Shown one piece after another: positions 26,113-38,490 of a stretch of 64,000 nucleotides of DNA. Position 1 is the stretch's first letter. The number at the start of each line of letters is the position of its first letter. The notes under the pieces were generated by a model that was not told the DNA's origin, ran no database searches, and saw only the letters and a list, made by a program, of their open reading frames with translations. The DNA is from Tetragonia tetragonoides. Its lineage: Eukaryota; Streptophyta; Magnoliopsida; Caryophyllales; Aizoaceae. The position numbers were made by a program, and so were the translations under genes. Where the stretch lies: positions 25,482,501-25,546,500 of the forward strand of contig CM076141.1 in the NCBI GenBank assembly GCA_038025085.1, given 5' to 3'.

Positions 26113-26618
26113 AGCATCCAAATACTTTGTTTGCATTCATTTGAGTGTGAAACTATACCTAGGATGTTTACAAGTACAAACAAGCTTCAACTCAAGCTTT
26201 TGAATGTACTTACGCATTTTAAAAGCTCATACGAGTAGGGTGAAAGAGATTTGAGTTCTTTTGTGTTGTATATTAAGAGAAATCATCCAAATACTTTGTT
26301 TGCATTCATTTGAGTGTGAAACTACACCTAGGATGTTTATAGTTACAAACAAGCTTCAACTCAAGCTTTTGAATGCATTTACGCGTTTTAAAAGCTCATA
26401 CGAGTAGGGTGAAAGAGATTTGAGTTCTTTTGTGTTGTATATTTAGAGAAAGCATCCAAATACCTTGTTTGCATTCATTAGAGTGTGAAACTACACCTAG
26501 GATGTTTACAAGTACAAACAAGCTTCAACTCAAGCTGTTGAATGAATTTACGCGTTTTAACAGCTCTTACGACTAGGGTGATAGAAATTGAGTTCTTTTG
26601 TGTTGTATATTAAGAGAA
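26113..26618. repeat. Three-monomer block (506 bp), copy 1
   Basis: A trimer with shared rare variants (gaatgtacttacgcat, gtttatagtt, tatatttagag) that repeats immediately at an offset of 506 bp. Copy 2 differs by one base lost in the gcattcat-agagtg region. Confidence 0.85.
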
Positions 26619-27124
26619 AGCATCCAAATACTTTGTTTGCATTCATTTGAGTGTGAAACTATACCTAGGATGTTTACAAGTACAAACAAGCTTCAACTCA
26701 AGCTTTTGAATGTACTTACGCATTTTAAAAGCTCATACGAGTAGGGTGAAAGAGATTTGAGTTCTTTTGTGTTGTATATTAAGAGAAATCATCCAAATAC
26801 TTTGTTTGCATTCATTTGAGTGTGAAACTACACCTAGGATGTTTATAGTTACAAACAAGCTTCAACTCAAGCTTTTGAATGCATTTACGCGTTTTAAAAG
26901 CTCATACGAGTAGGGTGAAAGAGATTTGAGTTCTTTTGTGTTGTATATTTAGAGAAAGCATCCAAATACCTTGTTTGCATTCATAAGAGTGTGAAACTAC
27001 ACCTAGGATGTTTACAAGTACAAACAAGCTTCAACTCAAGCTGTTGAATGAATTTACGCGTTTTAACAGCTCTTACGACTAGGGTGATAGAAATTGAGTT
27101 CTTTTGTGTTGTATATTAAGAGAA
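26619..27124. repeat. Three-monomer block (506 bp), copy 2
   Basis: Direct repeat of the preceding trimer, with the same three marker variants. The next monomer (from 27125) departs, reading gagtatcaaac. Confidence 0.85.
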
Positions 27125-30100
27125 AGCATCCAAATACTTTGTTTGCATTCATTTGAGTATCAAACTATACCTAGGATGTTTACAGTTACAAACAAGCTTC
27201 AACTCAAGCTTTTGAATGCATTTACGCGTTTTAAAAGCTCATACGAATAGGATGAAAGAGATTTGAGTTCTTTTGTGTTGTATATTAAGAGAAAGCATCC
27301 AAATACGTTGTTGCATTCATTTGAGTGTGAAACTACACCTAGGATGTTTACAAGTACAAACAAGCTTCAACTCAAGCTGCTGAATGAATTTACGCGTTTT
27401 AACAGCTCTTTCGACTAGGGTGATAGAAATTGAGTTCTTTTGTGTTGTATATTAAGAGAAAGCATCCAAGTACTTTCTTTGCATTCATTTGAGTGTGAAA
27501 CTACACCTAGGATGTTTACAGTTACAAACAAGCTTCAACTCAAGCTTTTGAATGCATTTACGCGTTTTAAAAGCTCGTACGAGTAGGGTGAAAGAGATTT
27601 GAGTTCTTTTGTGTTGTATATTAAGAGAAACAATCCAAATACGTTGTTTGCATTCATTTGAGTGTGAAACTACACCTAGGATGTTTACAAGTACAAACAA
27701 GCTTCAACTCAAGCTGCTGAATGAATTTACGCGTTTTAACAGTTCTTACGACTAGGGTGATAGAAATTGAGTTCTTTTGTGTTGTATATTAAGAGAAAGC
27801 ATCCAAATACATTGTCTGATTTCATTTGAGTGTGAAATTACACCTAGGATGTTTACAGTTACAAACAAGCTTCAACTCAACCTTTTGAATGCATTTCCGC
27901 GTTTTAAAAGCCCATACGAGTAGGGTCAAAGAGATTTGAGTTCTTTTGTATTGTATATTAAGAGAAAGCATCCAAATACTTTGTTTGCATTCATTTGAGT
28001 GTGAAACTACACCTAGGATGTTTACAGTTACAAACAAGCTTCAAGTCAAGCTTTTGAATGTATTTACGCGTTTTAAAAGCTCATACGAGTAGGGTGAAAG
28101 AGATTTGAGTTCTTTTGTGTTGTATATTAAGAGAAAGCATCCAAATACTTTGTTTGCATTCATTTGAGTGTGAAATTACACCTAGGATGTTTACAAGTAA
28201 AAACAAGCTTCAACTCAAGCTTTTGAATGTATTTACACATTTTAAAAGCTCATACGAGTAGGGTGAAAGTGATTTGAGTTCTTTTGTGTTGTATATTAAG
28301 AGAAAGCATCCAAATACTTTATTTGCATTCATTTGAGTGTGAAACTACACCTAGGATGTTTACAAGTACAAACAAGCTTCAACTCAAGCTGCTGAATGAA
28401 TTTACGCGTTTTAACAGCTCTTACGACTAGGGTGATAGAAATTGAGTTCTTTTGTGTTGTATATTAAGAGAAAGCATCCAAATACTTTGTTTGCATTCAT
28501 TTGAATGTGAAACTACACCTAGGATGTTTACAAGTACAAACAAGCTTCAACTCAAGCTGCTGAATGAATTTACGCGTTTTAACAGCTCTTACGAGTAGGG
28601 TGAAAGAGATTTGAGTTCTTTTGTGTTGTATATTAAGAGAAAGCATCCAAATACTTTGTTTGATTTCATTTGAGTGTGAAATTACACCTAGGATGTTTAC
28701 AGTTACAAACAAGCTTCAACTCAAGCTTTTGAATGCATTTACACGTTTTAAAAGCTCATACGAGTAGGGTGAAAGAGATTTGAGTTCTTTTGTGTTGTAT
28801 ATTAAGAGAAAGCATCCAAATACGTTGTTTGCATTCATTTGAGTGTGAAACTACACCTAGGATGTCTACAAGTACAAACAAGCTTCAACTCAAGCTGTTG
28901 AATGAATTTACGCGTTTTAACAGCTCTTACGACTAGGGTGATAGAAATTGAGTTCTTTTGTGTTGTATATTAAGAGAAAGCATCCAAATACTTTGTTTGC
29001 ATTCATTTGAGTATGAAACTATACCTAGGATGTTCACAGTTACAAACAAGCTTCAACTCAAGCTTTTGAATGCATTTACGCGTTTTAAAAGCTCATACGA
29101 ATAGGATGAAAGAGATTTGAGTTCTTTTGTGTTGTATATTAAGAGAAAGCATCCAAATACGTTGTTGCATTCATTTGAGTGTGAAACTACACCTAGGATG
29201 TTTACAAGTACAAACAAACTTCAACTCAAGCTGCTGAATGAATTTACGCGTTTTAACAGCTCTTACGACAAGGGTGATAGAAATTGAGTTCTTTTGTGTT
29301 GTATATTAAGAGAAAACATCCAAGTACTTTCTTTGCATTCATTTGAGTGTGAAACTACACCTAGGATGTTTACAGTTACAAACAAGCTTCAACTCAAGCT
29401 TTTGAATGCATTTACGCGTTTTAAAAGCTCGTACGAGTAGGGTGAAAGAGATTTGAGTTCTTTTGTGTTGTATATTAAGAGAAACAATCCAAATACGTTG
29501 TTTGCATTCATTTGAGTGTGAAACTACACCTAGGATGTTTACAAGTACAAACAAGCTTCAACTCAAGCTGCTGAATGAATTTACGCGTTTTAACAGTTCT
29601 TACGACTGGGGTGATAGAAATTGAGTTCTTTTGTGTTGTATATTAAGAGAAAGCATCCAAATACATTGTCTGATTTCATTTGAGTGTGAAATTACACCTA
29701 GGATGTTTACAGTTACAAACAAGCTTCAACTCAAGCTTTTGAATGCATTTCCGCGCTTTAAAAGCCCATACGAGTAGGGTCAAAGAGATTTGAGTTCTTT
29801 TGTGTTGTATATTAAGAGAAAGCATCCAAATACGTTGTTTGCATTCATTTGAGTGTGAAACTACACCTAGGATGTTTACAGTTACAAACAAGCTTCAACT
29901 CAAGCTTTTGAATGCATTTACGCGTTTTAAAAGCTCATACGAGTAGGGTGAAAGAGATTTGAGTTCTTTTGTGTTGTATATTAAGAGAAAGCATCCAAAT
30001 ACGTTGTTTGCATTCATTTGAGTGTCAAACTACACCTAGGATGTTTACAAGTACGAACAAGCTTCAACTCAAGCTTTTGAATGCATTTACGCGTTTTAAA

Positions 30101-32924
30101 AGCTCATACGAGTAGGGTGAAAGAGATTTGAGTTCTTTTGTGTTGTAAATTAAGAGAAAGCATCCAAATACTTTTTTTGCATTCATTTGAGTGTGAAACT
30201 ACACCTAGGATGTTTACAAGTACAAACAAGCTTCAACTCAAGCTGCTGAATGAATTTACGCGTTTTTACAGCTCTTACGACTAGGGTGATATAAATTGAG
30301 TTCTTTTGTGTTGTATATTAAAAGAAAGCATCCAAATACTTTGTTTGCATTCATTTGAGTGTGAAACTACACCTAGGATGTTTACAAGTACAAACAAGCT
30401 TCAACTCAAGCTGCTGAATGAATTTACGCGTTTTAACAGCTCTTACGACTAGGGTGATAGAAATTGAGTTCTTTTGTGTTGTATATTAAGAGAAAGCATC
30501 CAAATACTTTGTTTGCATTCATTTGAATGTGAAACTACACCTAGGATGTTTACAAGTACAAACAAGCTTCAACTCAAGCTGCTGAATGAATTTACGCGTT
30601 TTAACAGCTCTTACGACTAGGGTGATAGAAATTGAGTTCTTTTGTGTTGTATATTAAGAGAAAGCATCCAAATACTTTGTTTGCATTCATTTGAGTGTGA
30701 AACTACACCTAGGATGTTTACAAGTACAAACAAGCTTCAGCTCAAGCTGTTAAGTGAATTTACGCGTTTTAACAGCTCTTACGACTAGGGTGATAGAAAT
30801 TGAGTTCTTTTGTGTTGTATATTAAGAGAAAGCATCCAAATACTTTGTTTGCTTTCATTTGAGTGTGAAATAACACCAGGGATGTTTACAAGTACAAACA
30901 AGTTTCAACTCAAGCTTTTGAATGCAGTTACGGGTTTTAACATCTCTTACGGCTAGGGTGATAGAAATTGAGTTTTTTTGTGTTGTATATTAAGAGAAAG
31001 CATCCAAATACTTTGTTTGCATTCATTTGAGTGTGAAACTACACCTAGGATGTTTACAGTTACAAACAAGCTTCAACTCAAGTTTTTGAATGCATTTACG
31101 CGTTTTAAAAGCTCATACGAGTAGGGTGAAAGAGATTTGAGTTCTTTTGTGTTGTATATTAAGAGAAAGCATCCAAATACGTTGTTTGCATTCATTTGAG
31201 TGTGAAACAACGACCTAGGATGTTTATAGTTACAAACAAGCTTCAACTCAAGCTTTTGAATGCATTTACGCGTTTTTAAAAGCTCATACGAGTAGGGTGA
31301 AAGAGATTTGAGTTCTTTTGTGTTGTATATTATGAGAAAGCATCCAAATACTTTGTTTGCATTCATTTGAGTGTGAAATTACACCTAGGATGTTTACAAG
31401 TACAAACAAGCTTCAACTCAAGCTTTTGAATGTATTTACGAATTTTAAAAGTTCATACGAGTAGGGTGAAATAGAGTTGAGTTCTTTTGTATTGTATATT
31501 AAGAGAAAGCATCCAAATACTTTGTTTGCATTCATTTGAGTGTGAAATTACACCTAGGATGTTTACAAGTACAAACAAACTTTAACCCATACTTTTGAAT
31601 GTATTTACGCATTTTAAAAGCTCATACGAGTAGGGTGAAAGAGATTTGAGTTCTTTTGTATTGTATATTAAGAGAAAGCATCCAAATACTTTGTGTCCAT
31701 TCATTTGAGTGTGAAACTATACCTAGGATGCTTACAGTTACAAACAAGCTTCAACTCAAGCTTTTGAATGCATTTACGCGTTTTAAAAGCTCATACGAGT
31801 AGGGTCAAAGAGATTTATGTTCTTTTGTATTGTATATTAAGAGAAAGCATCCAAATACTTTGTTTGCACTCATTTGAGTGTGAAACTACACCTAGGATGT
31901 TTACAGTTACAAACAAGCTTCAACTCAAACGTTTGAATGCATTTACGCGTTTTAAAAGCTCATACGAGTAGGGTGAAAGAGATTTGAGTTCTTTTGTGTT
32001 GTAAATTAAGAGAAAGCATCCAAATACTTTGTTTGCATTCATTTGAGTGTGAAACTATACCTAGTATGTTTACAGTTACAAACAAGCTTCAACTCAAGCT
32101 TTTGAATGCATTTACGCGTTTTTAAAAGCTCATACGAGTAGGGTGAAAGAGATTTGAGTCCTTTTGTGTTGTATATTAAGAGAAAGCATCCAAATACTTT
32201 GTTTGCATTCATTTGAGTGTGAAATTACACCTAGGATGTTTACAAGTACAAGCAAGCTTCAACTCAAGCTGCTGAATGAATTTACGCGTTTTAACAGCTC
32301 TTACGACTAGGGTGATAGAAATTGAGTTCTTTTGTGTTGTATATTAAGAGAAAGCATCCAAATACTTTGTTTGCATTCATTTGAGTGTGAAACTACACCT
32401 AGGATGTTTACAAGTACAAACAAGCTTCAACTCAAGCTGTTGAATGAATTTACGCGTTTTAACAGCTCTTACGACTAGGGTGATAGAAATTGAGTTCTTT
32501 TGTGTTGTATATTAAGAGAAAGCATCCAAATACTTTGTTTACATTCATTTGAGTGTGAAATTACACCTAGGATGTTTACAGTTATAAACAAGCTTCAACT
32601 CAAGCTTTTGAATGCATTTACGCGTTTTAAAAGCTCATACGAGTAGGGTGAAAGAGATTTGAGTTCTTTTGTGTTGTATTAAGAGAAAGCATCCAAATAC
32701 TTTGTTTGCATTCATTTGAGTGTCAAACTACACCTAGGATGTTTACAAGTACGAACAAGCTTCAACTCAAGCTTTTGAATGCATTTACGCGTTTTAAAAG
32801 CTCATACGAGTATGGTGAAAGAGATTTGAGTTCTTTTGTGTTGTATATTAAGAGAAAGCATCCAAATACTTTGTTTGCATTCATTTGAGTGTGAAATTAC
32901 ACCTAGGATGTTTACAAGTACAAA

Positions 32925-32969
32925 CAAATGAATGCAAACAAAGTATTTCGATCATAACTCACTCATACG
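32925..32969 (-). repeat. Inverted satellite and LTR micro-fragments at the copy C junction
   Basis: Bases 32925-32948 are the reverse complement of the satellite stretch from aaatactttg through attcatttg, the only inverted satellite piece noticed. They overlap 32943-32969, which is a perfect reverse complement of 33261-33287 within LTR copy C (27 bp). The two inverted pieces share about 6 bp (gtattt) at their join. This looks like a template-switch or fold-back repair junction. Confidence 0.85.
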
Positions 32970-33509
32970 AATAGGAAAGTAATCCTAGTCCAAATAGGAA
33001 AGTAACTACGAAACTGACTACAATTGTAAAACGAGCTAATTAAAAGCTTTCCTAATACCTAATGAAATACTAAACGAAATCGAACTAAACAACTGATTAC
33101 TTGGCGTCCAAAGCACAAACCCGTTGGAACAGCTTTCCACTGTAAATTCAATCATCTTTTTAACCCTGTTACGTTTTGAATATGGGAAAAATCAAAGGAC
33201 AGGAGTTTTAGATCTCGTTTTCAGCGTTCTACAGATATTTGAATCACCATGATCCCACGTCGTATGAGTGAGTTATGATCGAAATACGAACCAGTGTAGA
33301 AGCTATCAAAATTACGGGAATCCTTATAGCGAATGAGATCATATAATAAGAGCTTTAATCCCGACCTTGTGTGGAAACTCCATGTAATTATCTTTATAGG
33401 AGTCAATTTAATGCATAACCTCCAAAGGAACTCGATGTAAACAAGAATATATGTTCTCTTGCTAGTTCCTTGGTTGTTCTGTTTACTTTGCACACTTGCT
33501 CCCGCATCA
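32970..33509 (-). mobile_element. Truncated solo-LTR-like element, copy C
   Basis: Matches copy A from about 16120 to 16709 in the same orientation and ends at the same CATCA terminus. It lacks the first about 237 bp of the plus-strand view, which includes the minus-strand TATA-like box and the R-U5 part. It also lacks 61 bp between two taatg direct repeats (copy A about 16202-16262). Several substitutions separate it from copies A and B, for example aacctccaaagg against aaccaccaaagg, so it is an older relative. It shares the scrambled flank with A and B. Confidence 0.85.
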
Positions 33510-33600
33510 GCATTCATTTGAGTTCCTTTGTGTTGTATATTAAGAGATTTAAAAGCATCCAAATACGCGTTTAAAAGAATGTGTTAAATTACGAACAAGC
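33510..33600. repeat. Scrambled satellite flank of copy C
   Basis: Bases to 33570 match the scrambled flank of copies A and B. After atacgcgt the sequence differs (ttaaaagaatgtgttaaatt) and joins a normal monomer at acgaacaagcttc. This is a second breakpoint specific to copy C. Confidence 0.8.
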
Positions 33601-35789
33601 TTCAACTCAAGCTTTTGAATGCATTTACGCGTTTTAAAAGCTCATACGAGTAGGGTGAAAGAGATTTGAGTTCTTTTGTGTTGTATATTAAGAGAAAGCA
33701 TCCAAATACGTTGTTTGCATTCATTTGAGTGTGAAACTACACCTAGGATGTTTACAAGTACAAACAAGCTTCAACTCAAGCTGCTGAATGATGTTACGCG
33801 TTTTAACAGCTTTTACGACTAGGGTGATAGAAATTGAGTTCTTTTGTGTTGTATATTAAGAGAAAGCATCCAAATACTTTCTTTGCATTCATTTGAGTGT
33901 GAAACTACACCTAGGATGTTTACAGTTACAAACAAGCTTCAACTCAAGCTTTTGAATGCATTTACGCGTTTTAAAAGCTCGTACGAGTAGGGTGAAAGAG
34001 ATTTGAGTTCTTTTGTGATGTATATTAAGAGAAATCATCCAAATACTTTGTTTGCATTTATTTGAGTGTGAAACTACACCTAGGATGTTTACAGTTACAA
34101 ACAAGCTTCAACTCAAGCTTTTGAATGCATTTACGCGTTTTAAAAGCTCATACGAGTAGGGTGAAAGAGATTTGAGTTCTTTTGTGTTGTATATTAAGAG
34201 AAAGCATCCAAATACTTTGTTTGCATTCATATGAGTGTGAAACTATACGTAGGATGTTTACAGTTACAAACAAGCTTCAACTCAAGCTTTTGAATGCATT
34301 TACGCGTTTTAAAAGCTCATACGAGTAGGGTGAAAGAGATTTGAGTTCTTTTGGGTTGTATATTAAGAGAAAGCATCCAAATACTTTGTTTGCATTCATT
34401 TGAGTGTGAAACTACACCTAGGATGTTTACAAGTACAAACAAGCTTCAACTCAAGCTGCTGAATGAATTTACGCGTTTTAACAGCTCTTACGACTAGGGT
34501 GATAGAAATTGAGTTCTTTTGTGTTGTATATTAAGAGAAAGCATCCAAATACTTTGTTTGCATTAATTTGAATGTGAAACTACACCTAGGATGTTTACAA
34601 GTACAAACAAGCTTTAACTCAAACTGCTGAATGAATTTACGCGTTTTAACAGCTCTTACGAGTAGGGTGAAAGAGATTTGAGTTCTTTTGTGTTGTATAT
34701 TAAGAGAAAGCATCCAAATACTTTGTTTGATTTCATTTGAGTGTGAAATTACACATAGGATGTTTACAGTTACAAACAAGCTTCAACTCAAGCTTTTGAA
34801 TGCATTTACGCGTTTTAAAAGCTCATACGAGTAGGGTGAAAGAGATTTGAGTTCTTTTGTGTTGTATATTAAGAGAAAGCATCCAAATACTTTGTTTGCA
34901 TTCATTTGAGTGTGAAACTACACCTAGGATGTTTACAAGTACAAACAAGCTTCAACTCAAGCTTTTGAATGTATTTACGCATTTTAAAAGCTCATACGAG
35001 TAGGGTGAAATTGATTTGAGTTCTTTTGTGTTGTATATTAAGAGAAAGCATCCAAATACTTTGTTTGCATTCATTTGAGTGTGAAACTACACCTAGGATG
35101 TTTACAAGTACAAACAAGCTTCAACTCAAGCTGCTGAATGAATTTACGCGTTTTAACAGCTCTTACGACTAGGGTGATAGAAATTGAGTTCTTTTGTGTT
35201 GTATATTAAGAGAAAGCATCCAAATACTTTGTTTGCATTAATTTGAATGTGAAACTACACCTAGGATGTTTACAAGTACAAACAAGCTTCAACTCAAACT
35301 GCTGAATGAATTTACGCGTTTTAACAGCTCTTACGAGTAGGGTGAAAGAGATTTGAGTTTTTGTGTGTTGTATATTAAGAGAAAGCATCCAAATACTTTG
35401 TTTGATTTCATTTGAGTGTGAAATTACACATAGGATGTTTACAGTTACAAACAAGCTTCAACTCAAGCTTTTGAATGCATTTACGCGTTTTAAAAGCTCA
35501 TACGAGTAGGGTGAAAGAGATTTGAGTTCTTTTGTGTTGTATATTAAGAGAAAGCATCCAAATACTTTGTTTGCATTCATTTGAGTGTGAAACTATACGT
35601 AGGATGTTTACAGTTACAAACAAGCTTCAACTCAAGCTTTTGAATGCATTTACGCGTTTTAAAAGCTCATACGACTAGGGTGAAAGAGATTTGAGTTCTT
35701 TTGGGTTGTATATTAAGAGAAAGCATCCAAATACTTTGTTTGCATTCATTTGAGTGTGAAACTACACCTAGGATGTTTACAGTTACAAA

Positions 35790-38490
35790 CAAGCTTCAAC
35801 TCAAGCTTTTGAATGCATTTACGCGTTTTAAAAGCTCATACGAGTAGGGTGAAAGAGATTTGAGTTCTTTTGGGTTGTATATTAAGAGAAAGCATCCAAA
35901 TACTTTGTTTGCATTCATTTGAGTGTGAAACTACACCTAGGATGTTTACAAGTACAAACAAGCTTCAACTCAAGCTGCTGAATGAATTTACGCGTTTTAA
36001 CAGCTCTTACGACTAGGGTGATAGAAATTGAGTTCTTTTGTGTTGTATATTAAGAGAAAGCATCCAAATACTTTGTTTGCATTAATTTGAATGTGAAACT
36101 ACACCTAGGATGTTTACAAGTACAAACAAGCTTTAACTCAAACTGCTGAATGAATTTACGCGTTTTAACAGCTCTTACGAGTAGGGTGAAAGAGATTTGA
36201 GTTCTTTTGTGTTGTATATTAACAGAAAGCATCCAAATACTTTGTTTGATTTCATTTGAGTGTGAAATTACACATAGGATGTTTACAGTTACAAACAAGC
36301 TTCAACTCAAGCTTTTGAATGCATTTACGCGTTTTAAAAGCTCATACGAGTAGGGTGAAAGAGATTTGAGTTCTTTTGTGTTGTATATTAAGAGAAAGCA
36401 TCCAAATACTTTGTTTGCATTCATTTGAGTGTGAAACTACACCTAGGATGTTTACAAGTACAAACAAGCTTCAACTCAAGCTTTTGAATGTATTTACGCA
36501 TTTTAAAAGCTCATACGAGTAGGGTGAAATTGATTTGAGTTCTTTTGTGTTGTATATTAAGAGAAAGCATCCAAATACTTTGTTTGCATTCATTTGAGTG
36601 TGAAACTACACCTAGGATGTTTACAAGTACAAACAAGCTTCAACTCAAGCTGCTGAATGAATTTACGCGTTTTAACAGCTCTTACGACTAGGGTGATAGA
36701 AATTGACTTCTTTTGTGTTGTATATTAAGAGAAAGCATCCAAATACTTTGTTTGCATTAATTTGAATGTGAAACTACACCTAGGATGTTTACAAGTACAA
36801 ACAAGCTTCAACTCAAACTGCTGAATGAATTTACGCGTTTTAACAGCTCTTACGAGTAGGGTGAAAGAGATTTGAGTTCTTGTGTGTTGTATATTAAGAG
36901 AAAGCATCCAAATACTTTGTTTGATTTCATTTGAGTGTGAAATTACACCTAGGATGTTTACAAGTACAAACAAGCTTCAACTCAAGCTTTTGAATGCATT
37001 TACGCGTTTTAAAAGCTCATACGAGTAGGGTGAAAGAGATTTGAGTTCTTTTGTGTTGTATATTAAGAGAAAGCATCCAAATACTTTGTTTGCATTCATT
37101 TGAGTGTGAAACTATACGTAGGATGTTTACAGTTACAAACAAGCTTCAACTCAAGCTTTTGAATGCATTTACGCGTTTTAAAAGCTCATACGACTAGGGT
37201 GAAAGAGATTTGAGTTCTTTTGGGTTGTATATTAAGAGAAAGCATCCAAATACTTTGTTTGCATTCATTTGAGTGTGAAACTACACCTAGGATGTTTACA
37301 GTTACAAACAAGCTTCAACTCAAGCTTTTGAATGCATTTACGCGTTTTAAAAGCTCATACGAGTAGGGTGAAAGAGATTTGAGTTCTTTTGTGTTGGATA
37401 TTAAGAGAAATCATCTAAATACTTTGTTTGCATTCATTTGAGTGTGAAACTGGACCTAGGATGTTTACAGTTACAAACAACCTTCAACTCAAGCTTTTGA
37501 ATGCATTTACGCGTTTTAAAAGCTCATACGAGTAGGGTGAAAGAGAATTGAGTTCTTTTGTGTTGTATATTAAGAGAAAGCATCCAAATACGTTGTTTGC
37601 TTTCATTTGAGTGTCAAACTACACCTAGCATGTTTACAAGTACGAACAAGCTTCAACTGAAGCTTTTGAATGCATTTACGCGTTTTAAAAGCTCATACGA
37701 GTAGGGTGAAAGCGATTTGAGTTCTTTTGTATTGTATATTAAGAGAAAGCATCCAAATACTTTGTTTGCATTCATTTGAGTGTGAAATTACACCTAGGAT
37801 GTTTACAAGTACAAACAAGCTTCAACTCAAGCTTTTGAATGTATTTACGCATTTTAAAAGCTCATACGAGTAGGGTGAAAGTGATTTGAGTTCTTTTGTG
37901 TTGTATATTAAGAGAAAGCATCCAAATACTTTGTTTGCATTCATTTGAGTGTGAAACTACACCTGGGATGTTTACAAGTACAAACAAGCTTCAACTCAAG
38001 CTGCTGAATGAATTTACGCGTTTTAACAGCCCTTACGACTACGGTGATAGAAATTGAGTTCTTTTGTGTTGTATATTAAGAGAAAGCATCCAAATACTTT
38101 GCTTGCATTAATTTGAATGTGAAACTATACCTAGGATGTTTACAAGTACAAACAAGCTTCAACTCAAACTGCTGAATATATTTACGCGTTTTAACAGCTC
38201 TTACGAGTAGGGTGAAAGAGATTTGAGTTCTTTTGTGTTGTATATTAAGAGAAAGCATCCAAATACTTTGTTTGATTTCATTTGAGTGTGAAATTACACC
38301 TAGGATGTTTACAGTTACAAACAAGCTTCAACTCAAGCTTTTGAATGCATTTACGCGTTTTAAAAGCTCATACGAGTAGGGTGAAAGAGATTTGAGTTCT
38401 TTTGTGTTCTACATTAAGAGAAAGCATCCAAATACTTTGTTTGCATTCATTTGAGTGTGAAACTAGACGTAGGATGTTTACAGTTACAAA
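35790..38490. repeat. 16-monomer block (2701 bp), copy 1
   Basis: Matches 38491-41191 at a constant offset of 2701 bp. Shared rare variants include ttgggttgta, tgttggatatt with aatcatctaaa, cctagcatg, acggtgata and tctacatt. Edges are accurate to a few tens of bases. Confidence 0.85.

Larger units (their letters stand above)
24706..32924. repeat. Satellite array, block 3
   Basis: Regular satellite monomers in the common orientation. Distinctive variants (cgttgttgca, a one-base deletion) recur at 25621, 27306 and 29160, giving spacings of 1685 and 1854 bp, i.e. 10 and 11 monomers. No gene is seen. The last monomer is cut at about 32924, where inverted fragments begin. Confidence 0.96.
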
